Source: Hermodice carunculata (Eukaryota > Annelida > Polychaeta > Eunicida > Amphinomidae). From it: a stretch of 64,000 bases of DNA. The position numbers and the translations under genes were made by a program. The stretch's first letter is position 1. Each line of letters opens with the position of its first letter. This document shows positions 43,721 to 54,599 of this stretch, piece after piece. A model generated the notes under the pieces. The model made no database searches. It was not told where the DNA came from and saw nothing but the letters and a program-made list of their open reading frames with translations. The stretch spans positions 25,093,411 to 25,157,410 of the forward strand of contig OZ026624.1 of NCBI GenBank assembly GCA_964020975.1. The letters run 5' to 3'.

Positions 43721-45954
43721 TCATCAGGATCATTGTTGGTGATAAAAATCAATTGTGATTTTGCAAACCAACAAGGATTCCTTGTGAGAGAAAAAAAGTA
43801 ACTCACACCCAGCCATGTAAGATTGTCAATATTATTCTGTTAAGCTACCACAGCAATAAAGCAAATTTTCAGACTGAGAAACTGAAGTTCACACCTTTGT
43901 GTTGAATAAATAAATAACAATTTTTTTTTTACATAATTCATGGTAAAAATTAAAGATACATTAAACATATGTTAACATTTTCTGAATCATGGGGGGGGGG
44001 GGGTAAGAAGCCAAAGGCAAAGGGGGGTAATATGGTATCATACAATAAGGCAGGTACGGTGCCAGGTTCTTTGTGGACAGTCTGGGGAATCATGTCATTT
44101 GCCCCGTCAGTTATCCCTTGAACTCAATTTTGAGCCCTGACTCTTATTCCATGTCACACCAGTGTCTGCACTGAAAACCACTTGTTATCCAGGAGTAGGT
44201 AGACTTAAAGGTCAAATTTCAATGCCATGTAACATATTTCTTCACTAGAATAAGGCTTCAGTCGACAGCTTTTGTAGGTGTGGTTTGGATGCTAAGCTCT
44301 TGACCTAGAGTACACTATTTTGATAGGTAGCATCTGCAATTCTCATCCAAAATATTTTCCAATAAAAAAAACAAACAACAACTTGTCATCCACATGTTTA
44401 TGACCATTTTAAGGGGTGGGGATAGGGGGTTAAATATTCAACATGTTACTGTCATGAAAATAGGTCAGTTCTATGCTAGGTCTTTTCCACACTGGGTTCA
44501 ATCAGGGACCTTTGTCAAAAACTTGTCCTTCATTCAGTGTTCTCTCAAAGCACATGTATTGTCAGACTTGCCTTTCTTTTCAACAGAGATGCAATTTCAA
44601 TATAGACAATGACACAATTGCTTTCTCAGCTTATTACCATTATGAAGCCCGGATCTTTTGATAATGGACTACCAAGGTATCGTATGGTCACACTTGTGAA
44701 GTTAAGCCTGCCAGGTGCAACGTCTATTTTCTAAAGCATAACTAATGAGGTAATTTTTTAAAAGATCAAAGGTCAACGTGCTTGAGAATCTATTTAGTAG
44801 CATCATGTGATGAAGCAGTCCATGCACCAGGAGATACAATCCACACCAATTTTACGTACTTTTGCCGACGGGTTGATGGCTGCAGTTCCTTCATGTGCAA
44901 ATGAGCAACTTGAGGGATGCATCTTTTTGTATACTTGTAAGAAATGTGTGGTTTTCCTTTGGTGCAGAAGTACGTTACGCTTCCTTTGTGGCACAAGCAT
45001 TGTTCTGTCAAATGTTCACTTTCAGACAATCTTGTTTATCTGCAGGAACTGTTTTGCCATCGGCAAAACTGAAGTAAATTTAAAATCAACTGTTTCGCAA
45101 AACTGATTTTTTTTCTCTCATCTGGCAGATGTCATGCACCAGACAAATTAAACGCATTGCTATCAGTTTCCGATCCTTTCATAAATTTGTAATGAATTGA
45201 TCATGTAAGACACTGCTGAGTTAAATCAGACCTTCTGCTTGTCCCTCAAACAAACATAAAAAAGATCGATTCTCTGATAAATAATTTACCAGCAGAGCCT
45301 ATTGGTTGATTTTTCTATTACTTGGTCATGTCGGCAGCCGTGTAAGAAATGGTTTGGACAAAGTTGTTTAAACGTTTTCGCATTGCCTTGAATAGGAAGC
45401 AAAATTAATTGGATTTCTGCAATCCAATAGGGAACAATCTCCGTATCGTATGAAAACTGGGTACGCAGCAACATATGACACATTGACTGATGGATGGGAA
45501 TTTAAACACTTCTGCTGTGCTTGCAAGTTACCCCATCACAATCAACAGCCTACCTTCAACACAGGAGAGTACATTGTTCACCCCCGGCCAACTCACAGCT
45601 TGATTAACACTACTAATTATACCCCCTTTATTTACCCTCGTGTGGGTACACTTGCCTCTGCTCTGCTCAATCATTTATCTGTGACAAACTGACAACCAAT
45701 TCATTGCCAGGAGATTAATCAACCTTTTGATGGGCTGCTAAAAATCAATCTTACACAGAAAAACATTCTGGTGCGCTGCGAATATATGCACTCCACTAAA
45801 ACAGCAAATAAAATTCAATTTAACTGACAAAAAAAAACTTCTGCTTATGAAAATGCAACACCAGAAAGAGTTATGTCTCTTTAATTACCTGTTTTGACAT
45901 AATTTCTCTCATAAATACAAAAGTGATATGTGTGACAACAGCCTCTGATGTGAC
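43719..45954. other. Intronic stretch with little recognised structure
   Basis: It holds a poly-G run at 43991-44003. Open frames near 44790-45106 exist on both strands but show no motif or splice pair; none is called. Confidence 0.45.
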
Positions 45955-45961
45955 ATATCAC

Positions 45962-46476
45962 TTTTCCTTGAGGACCTGCTGAAATCACTCACAAACTCTA
46001 TTCCTTGAGGACCCACTCAACTCACTCCAAAACCCTATTCTTGAGGACCCAGTGAACTCACTCTCAAACCCTATTCCTTGAGGACCTACTGAACTCACTC
46101 CCAAACCCTATTCCATGAGGATTCACTGAACTCACTCCAACACCCTATTCTTGAGGACGCAGTGACCTCACTCCCAAACCCTATTCCTTGAGGACCCACT
46201 GAACTCACTCCCAAACCTTATTCCTTGAGGACCCACTGAACTCACTCCCAAACCCTATTCCATGAAGACCCACTGAACTAACTCCCAAACCCCACTCCTT
46301 GAGGACTCACTGAACTCACTCCAAAACCCTATTCCTTGAGGACCCACTGAACTCACTCCCAAACCCTATTCCATGAAGACCCACTGAACTAACTCCCAAA
46401 CCCTACTCCTTGAGGATCCACTGAACTCACTCCCAAACGCTATTCCTTGAGAATCCACTGAACTCACTCCCAAAAT
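45962..46476. repeat. 37-bp satellite, about 14 units
   Basis: The unit contains CTTGAGGACCCACTGAACTC and ACTCCCAAACCCTATTC. A longer higher-order pattern is visible: CCATGAAGACCC with GAACTAACTCCC recurs in two adjacent segments. No spacers are present. Confidence 0.95.
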
Positions 46477-46527
46477 CCTTTTACCTTATTTTACCTGTCA
46501 CAAAATTTGAACAATCCTCACGTCCTG

Positions 46528-46797
46528 ACCCTTTTCCCTCAAACCAGCCAAAACAAGCTGTGTTCAAAATGACAATTTACATCTGGGCTCCATGGGATGA
46601 TTTGAGTGGGCAAAGGTTTAAAAATATTTAAAGTTACCAGTAAGCACCTGATGACACAGAAGTTTAGTTGTCTGTGTCTCCTCACTGAGATCAACACACC
46701 ATTAGTCGACCCCTTGCATCAGCACAATCTACGGGTATTGTGCCTATACTGCATTAAGGAAAGCTGTTGACTCAGTCTCTAGAGGGTTAATAACCAC
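46528..46797. mobile_element. Family A MITE, rearranged
   Basis: CCCTTTTCCCTCAAACCAGCC and GAGTGGGCAAAGG resemble one end. Further right AAGGAAAGCTGTTGACTC and CTAGAGGGTTAA give the hairpin arm and the other end. Confidence 0.5.
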
Positions 46798-47852
46798 TAT
46801 TACAGTTTCCATCAAAGCTGCACCAAAATCTCCAATTATCTCATTCTGATCTGGTCTTACTTAATATATCAGGCAGGGAGGCCAACTCTAAAACTCTACA
46901 TCCACATTCTGTGCCTCGCCACATCTGTTGTGAAAGCTGCAATCTAATTCACTTACTCAAAACGCATGTAAGCAATGTTATTTTGGGGAACATGTCACCA
47001 TCTACAGGACAGATTAAGAAACACTTTTGTTCAATCAATATCATAACAAGCTTTTCCTCCCAACCACTTGGCAGATATTTTGTCAGACGCGATCGTGTGG
47101 GACTTGACCTGACTCGCCAAGTGTTTGAATCTATCTCCACTCCTCCGCCAAGTCCAGGTCCAGCGCCTTATACACAGACAGAGACTTATTGGGGATGCCA
47201 GCCATGTTCCCACTGAGACTCTTAGCCTCCACTCAGCCACTTCATGTGAAAATGAACTCACTTGTCCTGGGTGATACTCTAAAATATTTTGGTTACAGAT
47301 TACATAGTGTGATGACATGACAAAAATATCTATTACATGGCAAGAGATTTTAGTTCACTCTTTGGCTCAAACTTTTTTTATATTTGCAAAAACCCTCTGG
47401 GCTGAGTCTAAGCAAGTACATTTGCTAAGCATACACTTTCTGTGCCACATATTGATGCTATGCCAGTGAAAGTGTAGCTCGTCCAGTCTGATGCTACAAC
47501 TGTGAAAGTGTGGCTCGTCTAGTCTGATGCTGAGATCCATAAATTTTGCCAGTGAGATAGGGAGAGAGTATAGAGTGATTTAATTCTGTGTCTTGACAAA
47601 CAAACAGTTGTTTGAAATCTGGAAGACTGAAAGGCTCTGTTCACAAAGTCAAGGGTGCAAAACTACTATCTGATCCTCTGACAGCCTGCTTGTCTCTTAA
47701 GCACACACTACCCCTTTTCCACGACACACAAACCCCTCCCCCCCCACTCGTGGTAAATATGCAGTCTTGTTTTGATTGTACTATTTCTGTAATGTCCACA
47801 TTATCAATCAATAATTCAGCTTTACTTCACTCTCTTTCAGGGCTAAATTGTA
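46798..47852. other. Unassigned intronic sequence
   Basis: A direct repeat GTGAAAGTGT with CTCGTC occurs twice near 47467-47525. The plus frame ending near 47216 is discussed among the rejected items. Confidence 0.4.
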
Positions 47853-47930
47853 GACCGAGTCAATAAGTTTTCTCAGTGCACAGTGCCACCTGAAGCATGC
47901 CAAATCAAGTTGTTGACCTGGAGGGTTCTT
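47853..47930. mobile_element. Family A hairpin fragment
   Basis: GAGTCAATAAGTTTTCTCAG and CAAGTTGTTGACCTGG are the two family arms; no terminus is left. Confidence 0.4.
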
Positions 47931-47959
47931 CATGTTCTCTGGAACTACATGCGTGCTGG

Positions 47960-48190
47960 TACAGTGGAACGCAATGTCCTGTCTGTTGGGATCATCCCGT
48001 AACACCACCAAGGGATTTTCTTTTTGTTTTTTACCTGTATAATAAGACACCTTGTCTAACGCGACCGCCACCATCATATATATGACAATGTACCCGGGAC
48101 AACAGGCAACCCTGTAAAAACCGACCCCTGTCTATTGCAACCCTTTTTCAAATACACCAAACATGGTCACAAGAGGCAAGTTCCACTGAA
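47960..48190. mobile_element. MITE with CAGTGGAAC ends
   Basis: TACAGTGGAAC at the left and GTTCCACTGAA at the right are inverted. Internal CCTGTCTGTTGGGATC and CCCCTGTCTATTGCAACC suggest a distant relative of family C. Confidence 0.5.
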
Positions 48191-48311
48191 CTTGAATGAA
48201 AGGTCTTTTAACAAGGAACTTCAATCCAGGATCATTTTAATTTGAAGTGACCAGCATCGAAAGAGATCATTTTCTGAGTTACAGGTTTCCTAATTAGGGA
48301 TGGCAGGGTTG

Positions 48312-48498
48312 TACAGTGGTCCCTGTCTTGAGAGACTGCCCCCAGGGTAGGTCAAAATGTGGTCTCTCAAAACAGGTGGTCTCTTATTAGAGGTATAATA
48401 ATATGGAAAAGATAGCACAGTGTTCTGAGAGAGAGAGTGGTCTTAAAAAGATATGTGGTCTCTCATTGGAAGGGTCTCTCAAGACAGGGACCACTGTA
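48312..48498. mobile_element. Family C MITE, intact ends
   Basis: TACAGTGGTCCCTGTCTTGA is mirrored exactly by TCAAGACAGGGACCACTGTA. It lies 85 bases downstream of the BRD7/9 exon donor at 48583, at the start of the 44 kb intron. Confidence 0.88.
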
Positions 48499-48583
48499 AT
48501 TGTCCTAATTAGGAATGATACGAGTGTAGGGCTACTCATTAGGGACGCTATGGCACATGTGTATGTGTTACAAAACCACCCAC

Positions 48584-48719
48584 CTTTTGGCATACTGTAT
48601 GCCCGTCTCATCTCCATATGTAGACAACAGCAGATCCGAGTCTTCCTTGCTTAGAGTGGCAAACGATGAATCGTAGGTCGGCCCATGACTACTGAATGGT
48701 CCATAATTCAGGTAGCTCA
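48584..48719 (-). CDS. BRD7/BRD9 homolog, internal exon
   Basis: 136 nt: two bases, 44 codons, two bases. The minus-strand acceptor is CATATTTCAG and the donor is AAAAG before GTGGGTGG. The peptide includes SYLNYGPFSSHGPTYDSSF, then SKEDSDLLLSTYGDETGIQ. Human BRD7 has SYLNYGPYTSYAPHYDSTF and SKDDSDLIYSTYGED, and BRD9 has YGDETGVQ, so the identification is firm. It belongs to the conserved region after the bromodomain that helps seat the protein in SWI/SNF complexes. Its first two bases complete a Val codon begun at 59281. Its last two, AG, are completed to Ser by the exon at 4503. The downstream intron is about 44.1 kb (4504-48583) and contains the fucosyltransferase. Confidence 0.95.
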
Positions 48720-50269
48720 CTGAAATATGGCAAAGTTTGGTGTCATAAAAGTCACGTGCATGTTGAAAACCTGAAAATCAAAATCAAGTTCTGAAAACCC
48801 ATCCCTATCCAGAGGACATTTTGAGAGCCAGTTGCTTCACCCAGGGCAGGGACCACTCTCTGATATCCCCTGGGGCTAGGGTTTGGAATGATTACAACAC
48901 AGATTGCCCAAACACTTTCCATGGGTTAGTGCAGCAAGCAAAAAAGGGTTTCAAGCATTTTCATTCACCTCCACACATGGAGGACCAAAGCGTGAAGCCT
49001 AGCATGAAAACTTTCTCAAGCTGCCTGCTAAACAGACTAAGCTTAAACAGTGACACCTGATGTGAGAAACTAGTTGTATTGCTTTCTAACAGAACAATCA
49101 GCTTGTCCACTCCTGGTGCGGAGAAAACACAGAGTTGGCCTGCTTGGCAGACGACCATAAATGATGCAGGCCCAAACAGGAAACAATCTGTACAGGTTTC
49201 TTTTTCAATATCAAAAAGACTATAGAAAGAAATTACTTCATGTGGTCTCTGGAGACAGGTGGTCTCTCAAGACAGGTGCCATGGGATACAAAATTGAAGT
49301 CTTTTATCAATAATGAGGGGCATATGAAAGACATCAGTCAAGTGTGTGTTGTCAAATACAACGATAAGTGATTCCTGACACTAACACTCACAGCATAAAT
49401 AAATTGCTTTTTTTTTTTTTTTCATTTGCTGTTATGATTACATTGTCTTACATTTAATAATCTGGTAATTACCTTGATGGAATGTAACGCACACAAGCTC
49501 AGCTCTAACAGGACGAATCAATCATAACCGTTTTTTCATCCTGCATTTCTATTCACGCCGTAACAAAAACCCTTTGTAATGGAATAATTTGGATTAGCAA
49601 TTAGATACAGTTCAGCCTTTTTTTCCCTCTTTAATGAGAGAGCAACTTTTCATGCATGAGATCAAATTATGGGTCTTTAAACATTAAAACCAGTATAACA
49701 GATACAATCTTAGCATCGTATCAGCTGAGGGAGCTGAGGACTACTACAGAGGAACATTGAATTAAGCTTTTACACTGTGTCTGGTGGCAACACTGCCAGA
49801 TTTCATGGAGAATTTCACGGTAAAATGCAGTTGGCCATTTACAGTTTTGAAGTCACTGACTCTTGGAATACCCTCAACTTTTCCTCAAGTTACCTGAAGA
49901 TGTTAATAGTGGAAAACAAAAGGCCTGTGGGCCTAGTGCTCTGCTCTCATATAAACACATGACTGAGTACTTGAGCTGAAACCTGTTTATGTGACTATCT
50001 GGATAATGGGACTTCATAAATATCATAAGCTTCATATTTTGACTTCCCTCACAATCCTGAGCTAATTTCATAATTTTCCATAAAAAATTAAAGAGAATTG
50101 GGTGTTTTCAAGATTTTCACATTTTGACCCACACATTACATAATACTGAAGTTGACATTACCAATACCAAATTTGACTTTGATTTTTGTGTGCTTGCCAA
50201 GTCCTGAAATTTGAGGCTACCTTGAAAACAATGAAGTGAACTGTATCAACATTCACAAGCAACAAGTTT
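48720..50269. other. Intron, little recognised
   Basis: A short family C trace (GTGGTCTCTGGAGACAGG and repeat) lies at 49239-49280, and a T run at 49406-49422. No gene is supported. Confidence 0.5.
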
Positions 50270-51080
50270 ATGGACAGGCAAATGGAAGGAAGGACAGACA
50301 GACATGAGCCATTGCATAAGTTCTGTGATCTTTGGTCAGCAGAGTGAAAACATGGATGGAAGGAAAGATACACAGACATGATCCAATGCATAAGCTCTGT
50401 GATCTTAGGTCAGTCGAGGTAAAAAAAAAAAAAAGACAGACATGATCCAATGCATAAGCTCTGTGATCTTTAGTCAGCAGAGCTAAACCAAGGATAGAAA
50501 GAAAGATACACAGACCTGATCCAATGCATAATCTCTATGACCTTTGGCCAGCAGAACTAAAACAAGGATGGAAGGAAGGACAGACAGACATGAGCCATTG
50601 CACAAGCTCTACAATCTGTGGTCAGCAGAGTGAAAACAAGGATGGAAGGAAGAACAGAGACACATGAGCCATTGCACAAGCTCTGTATTCTTTGCTCAGT
50701 AGAGTGAAAACAAGGATGGAGGGAATGATACACAGGCATAAACAACTGCATAAGCTCTGTGATATTTGGTCAGCAGAGGTAAAACAAGGATGGAAGGATG
50801 GACAGACAGACAAACATGAGCCATTGCATTAGCTGTGTGATCTTTGGTCAGTGGAGCTATAACAAGCACGGAAGGAAAGACAAACAGACACAAGCCACTG
50901 CATAAGCTCTTTGATATTTTGTCAGCAGAGCTAAAACAAGGATGGAAGGAAAGATAGACAGACATGATCCACTGCATAAGCTCTGTGATCATTGGTCAGC
51001 AGAGCTAAAACAAGATTGGAAGGAAAGATAGACAGACATGAGCCATTGCATCAGCTTTTTTATCTTTGGTCAGCAGATAT
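50270..51080. repeat. 74-bp satellite, about 11 units
   Basis: Units contain GAGCCATTGCATAAGCTCTG, GATCTTTGGTCAGCAGAG, AAAACAAGGATGGAAGG and AAAGACAGACAGACAT. Divergence between units is marked. The reverse frames rich in Ser/Cys are repeat products. Confidence 0.92.
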
Positions 51081-51671
51081 AAACCATGTACAGGAAGACT
51101 TGCCTGAATTGCAGACCAAGCTCCATGTTATCTCTACTGCAAGTACTGTGGCAAAAACTTGGGAGATTGATTCTATTTAGCAAACAATAGAAAGACATGC
51201 TTGCTGGGCATATGAATAGTTCCTAGTCAGGAAGAGCTCCAATCCCAGTTGATGACAAAGACAAATTTCTTGGACCCTAAACATGGTCATCATGTTTGAA
51301 TGTCTCACAATTTTTGCTATTATAAGATAAAATCCTTTCTTTAGTTAGTATACGTTTTATTTTGGTTAAAACTCACTCAAGTGCCATACGAGTTTCAACC
51401 AAAATACAATGTATGCACTCAAAAGAGTGGATTGGATGTTACAACAGCAAAAGTTTAACTTTTGGTTTGCCATATCGCTGCCTGAGAGTGTAGATGAGCA
51501 TAAGGCCAGGGACTAAATCACCCCATAGAAGACTCCTTTTGAGGGCCCAGACCTCCTTTCTGGCAAAACAGCCCTGCATCAAATTCATCCATGAAATATG
51601 TATAGGTTTCAGCAAACAATGCCACCATCAACTCAAAAATAAAACTTTGCAATTCTATGACAAAAACAAAC

Positions 51672-52015
51672 TAGAGGACTGAATGAACAGCCCATGCTAA
51701 GCTGACTTAAGCTTGTCCCACAAAATCAAGGTTGAAACTGAATAGACTTGTGCCGAGTTTCAAGGCTGTCCAACTGGAGCATTTTAGCAAAATTTTGCTA
51801 CAAAGCTCTTCAAAATTGCTATATATTTTCTCAAAAATATGTGTTTCTTATGTAAAGAACTAGAAAAAGTGCTACAAGTTAAGAAAATTTTGCTACAGAG
51901 ATTTTCAGCTGGACAGCACTGAGTTTTACATGTAGCTGAGTAGATATGGCATTTCTAAGATGGACGACTGAGCCTCCTAAAAGCTCAGTCTGACTAGAAA
52001 ATCATCTGAGCTAAA
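51672..52015 (+). mobile_element. Family F element, short complete copy
   Basis: Head GAGGACTGAATGAACAGCCC with GCTAAGCTGAC, tail AGCTCAGTCTGACTAG and TCATCTGAGCTAAAAA. The GACGG tract is reduced to a trace (GATGGACGACTGAG). Confidence 0.65.
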
Positions 52016-53757
52016 AATTGCTGCACCACTTGGTGAACAAATTAATAACTAGGAGTCCCTAGGAGTGTTCCTGTGTGATATCAAAGCAATTGGGTGAGTG
52101 GTTTTAGAGAAGATTTTTAAAGATTTGCCCCCAAAAAGGCCCCAAAAATTCATTAAAATCCAAAAATTTACTGAAGCGTTACCATTTGAACACACCTGGT
52201 AAAGACTCACCCAAGGTACATTGCCACCAAGTTTGAAGTCAATCTGGTTGACCGTTTCAGATAAGAAGTAAAAAATGTGAATTAGAATGACAATGCGCAT
52301 TAACTAACATGTATAGTAATCAATATAAAAGGTGTACTTACCAATAAGTACCCGAATTAAAAAAATGGGTAAAAATCAAGAATACACAGCAGTGCCACCT
52401 AGTGAACAACTTTGTTTGAGCCTTCCACAAACAACATATCCACCAAGCTTAATCTGAGTGATGGTTCTGAAGCAAAAGTCAAAAATAGTAAAAACACAAC
52501 AAATCATAAAAAAATAGAAAAAAAATTGCAGCACCACCCGGTGAGCAAGTTAACAACTACGAGTCCCTAGGAGTGTTCCTGTGAGATATCAAAGCAATTG
52601 GGTGAAGGTTTTCGGCAAAGAAGATTTTTTAAGATTTGCCCCAAAAAAGAACCAAAAAATAAATCATAAAAAATTCCAAAAATTACTGGAGCATGACCAT
52701 TTGAACAAGCTTGGTGGAGACCCACCCAAGGTACATTGCCACCAAGTTTGAAGTAAATCTGGTTGATGGTTTCAGAGAAGAAGTTGAAAATGTGAATTTT
52801 AGCATTAGAATGTCCACTGACTTACAAATATAGTAATCAATAGGAAAGGTGCATTTACCAAGTACCCAAATTGAACAAATTGTTAAAAGTCAGGAATCCA
52901 CAGCAGTGCCAAATGGTGAACAACTTTGTTTGACCATTCCACAAGGAACATATCTATAAAGTTTCAGCTTAATCTGATTGATGATTCTGGAGAAGTCCAA
53001 AAATAGCAAAATCACACAAAATCATTTTTAAAAAAAATAATAAAATAAAATTGCAGCGCCAACTGGTTAATAAATTAATAGCTCAGAGTCTCTAGGAGCG
53101 TCCCTGTATGATATCAAAGCAATTAGGTGAGTGGTTTAGGAATTATTTTTTTAAGATGTGCCCCAAAAAAGAACAAAAACAAAAACAAAAATTTTTTTTA
53201 AAAATCCAAAATCATTTAAGTGTGACCATTTGAACAAATTTGGTGAAGACCCACTGAAGGTCCATCCCCATAAAAAATTTGAAGCTGACGGTTTCGGAGA
53301 AGAAGTCGAAAATGTGAATTAGCATTGGAATGCCCATTGTCTTACATAGTAATCAACAGGAAAGGTGCATTTGCCAGTAAGCAGAAGTGAAAAAAATTGT
53401 TAAAAATCAGAAATCCACAGCAGTGCAACCTAGTGAATCTTTGTTTCAGCCTTCCACTGGGAACACATCCACAATGTTTCAGCTTAATCTCAGTGAATTT
53501 TGGGAAGAAGATTTTTTTAAGATTTGCCCAAAAATGAACAAAAAATTCATAAAAAATCCAAATCATTGAAGTGTGACTATTTGAACAAATTTCGTGAAGA
53601 CCCACCCATGGTATATTGCCACCAAGTTTGAAGTGAATCTGGCTGATGGTTTTGGAGAAGAAGTGGAAAATGTGAATTGTGAACAGACACCAGACAACGT
53701 ACGATGGACGAAAAGTGACAGCATAAGATCTGCTGGCTGATAAGCCAGCTGAGCTAC
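52016..53757 (+). mobile_element. Family F repeat body, three to four diverged units
   Basis: Recurring words AAGCAATTGGGTGA, ACCATTTGAACA and CACCAAGTTTGAAGT appear with a period of about 500. It ends CTGGCTGATAAGCCAGCTG and AGCTAC, the family hairpin. It directly follows a complete short copy and has no head of its own. Confidence 0.7.
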
Positions 53758-53837
53758 AAAGGTAAGGTAAGGTCCTAGATTCAATTTTTCAGTGGTACAA
53801 AGTACATGTACAATGAAAAATGTGAAAAGATTTGTTT

Positions 53838-53995
53838 CAGATATTCCAGTGAGAGACCACCTGAAAGACCACCTTTTCAACATGATTGGTACTTTTCATT
53901 CATTTTTTGCTTTCTAACAGAGACCACCTGACTGCAAAAACTACAATTTGTTTATCTCAAGGGATGTTCCTTCCAGACAGTTTTCACTGTGATAC
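53838..53995. mobile_element. Family C MITE, shortened
   Basis: GAGAGACCACCTGAAAGACC, TACTTTTCATTC and CAGACAGTTTTCACTGTG follow family order with a central deletion. Confidence 0.6.
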
Positions 53996-54599
53996 TTTGT
54001 GGCTATGATGCTGACAAAGCATATATTAAAAAATATATACATATATATAATTTTTTTGTGCATTTTAATGTGGCATGCTTAATCCGCTGAAAAACACCCT
54101 GCCAAATTACAGAGAACCCGCAACAAATTAGACTTATGTACAGTCGGAAATTGGACTTACAAACTGTATGTATTTTGTTATTTTTATTATCGTACCGGCA
54201 GCTTCGAGAAATGGTCCCCTCACACCATATATGCATAGGAATACTCATTACGTGGTAAAAAATAGTGCCACACAGATTGTTACCAAAATGAGGTTGCCAA
54301 GACTGAGTGAAACATGGTGAACAATTGTCACTTTCTTATTTTAAAATACGCCCAAAACAGGTTATCTTTTAGTAATTTTGGCAGTTTTCAAAAAAGACCA
54401 AATTCTCATGCATCTAAGGTATGATCCTTTGTTTTCTCGTATTTTCAATACCCTCAATTCATCTAACCACTGAAGGTTGCATTGTCGATTACATTAAACA
54501 TCATGATTATCAATATCAATTATCATTTCAGTATCAAATGAAATAAATCAAACAGTTTAAAGTATATGTATGAACTTGGCCCACTGGTGTTCCAGTCAC

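Noticed and set aside
44790-45106. Overlapping frames on both strands considered as an exon
   Set aside because: No family motif, no splice signals in phase, both strands similarly open.
45962-46476. CRISPR-like or protein repeat
   Set aside because: Contiguous 37-bp units with no spacers and no sustained coding frame.
46911-47216. Candidate terminal exon with RYFVRRDRVGLDLTRQVFE and a Pro-rich end
   Set aside because: There is an acceptor-like CTTGGCAG, but the peptide is unrecognised, no partner exon exists on the plus strand, and the reverse frame is equally open.
50158-50992. A family of Cys/Ser-rich secreted-looking peptides on the minus strand
   Set aside because: They are translations of the 74-bp satellite and change with unit variants.
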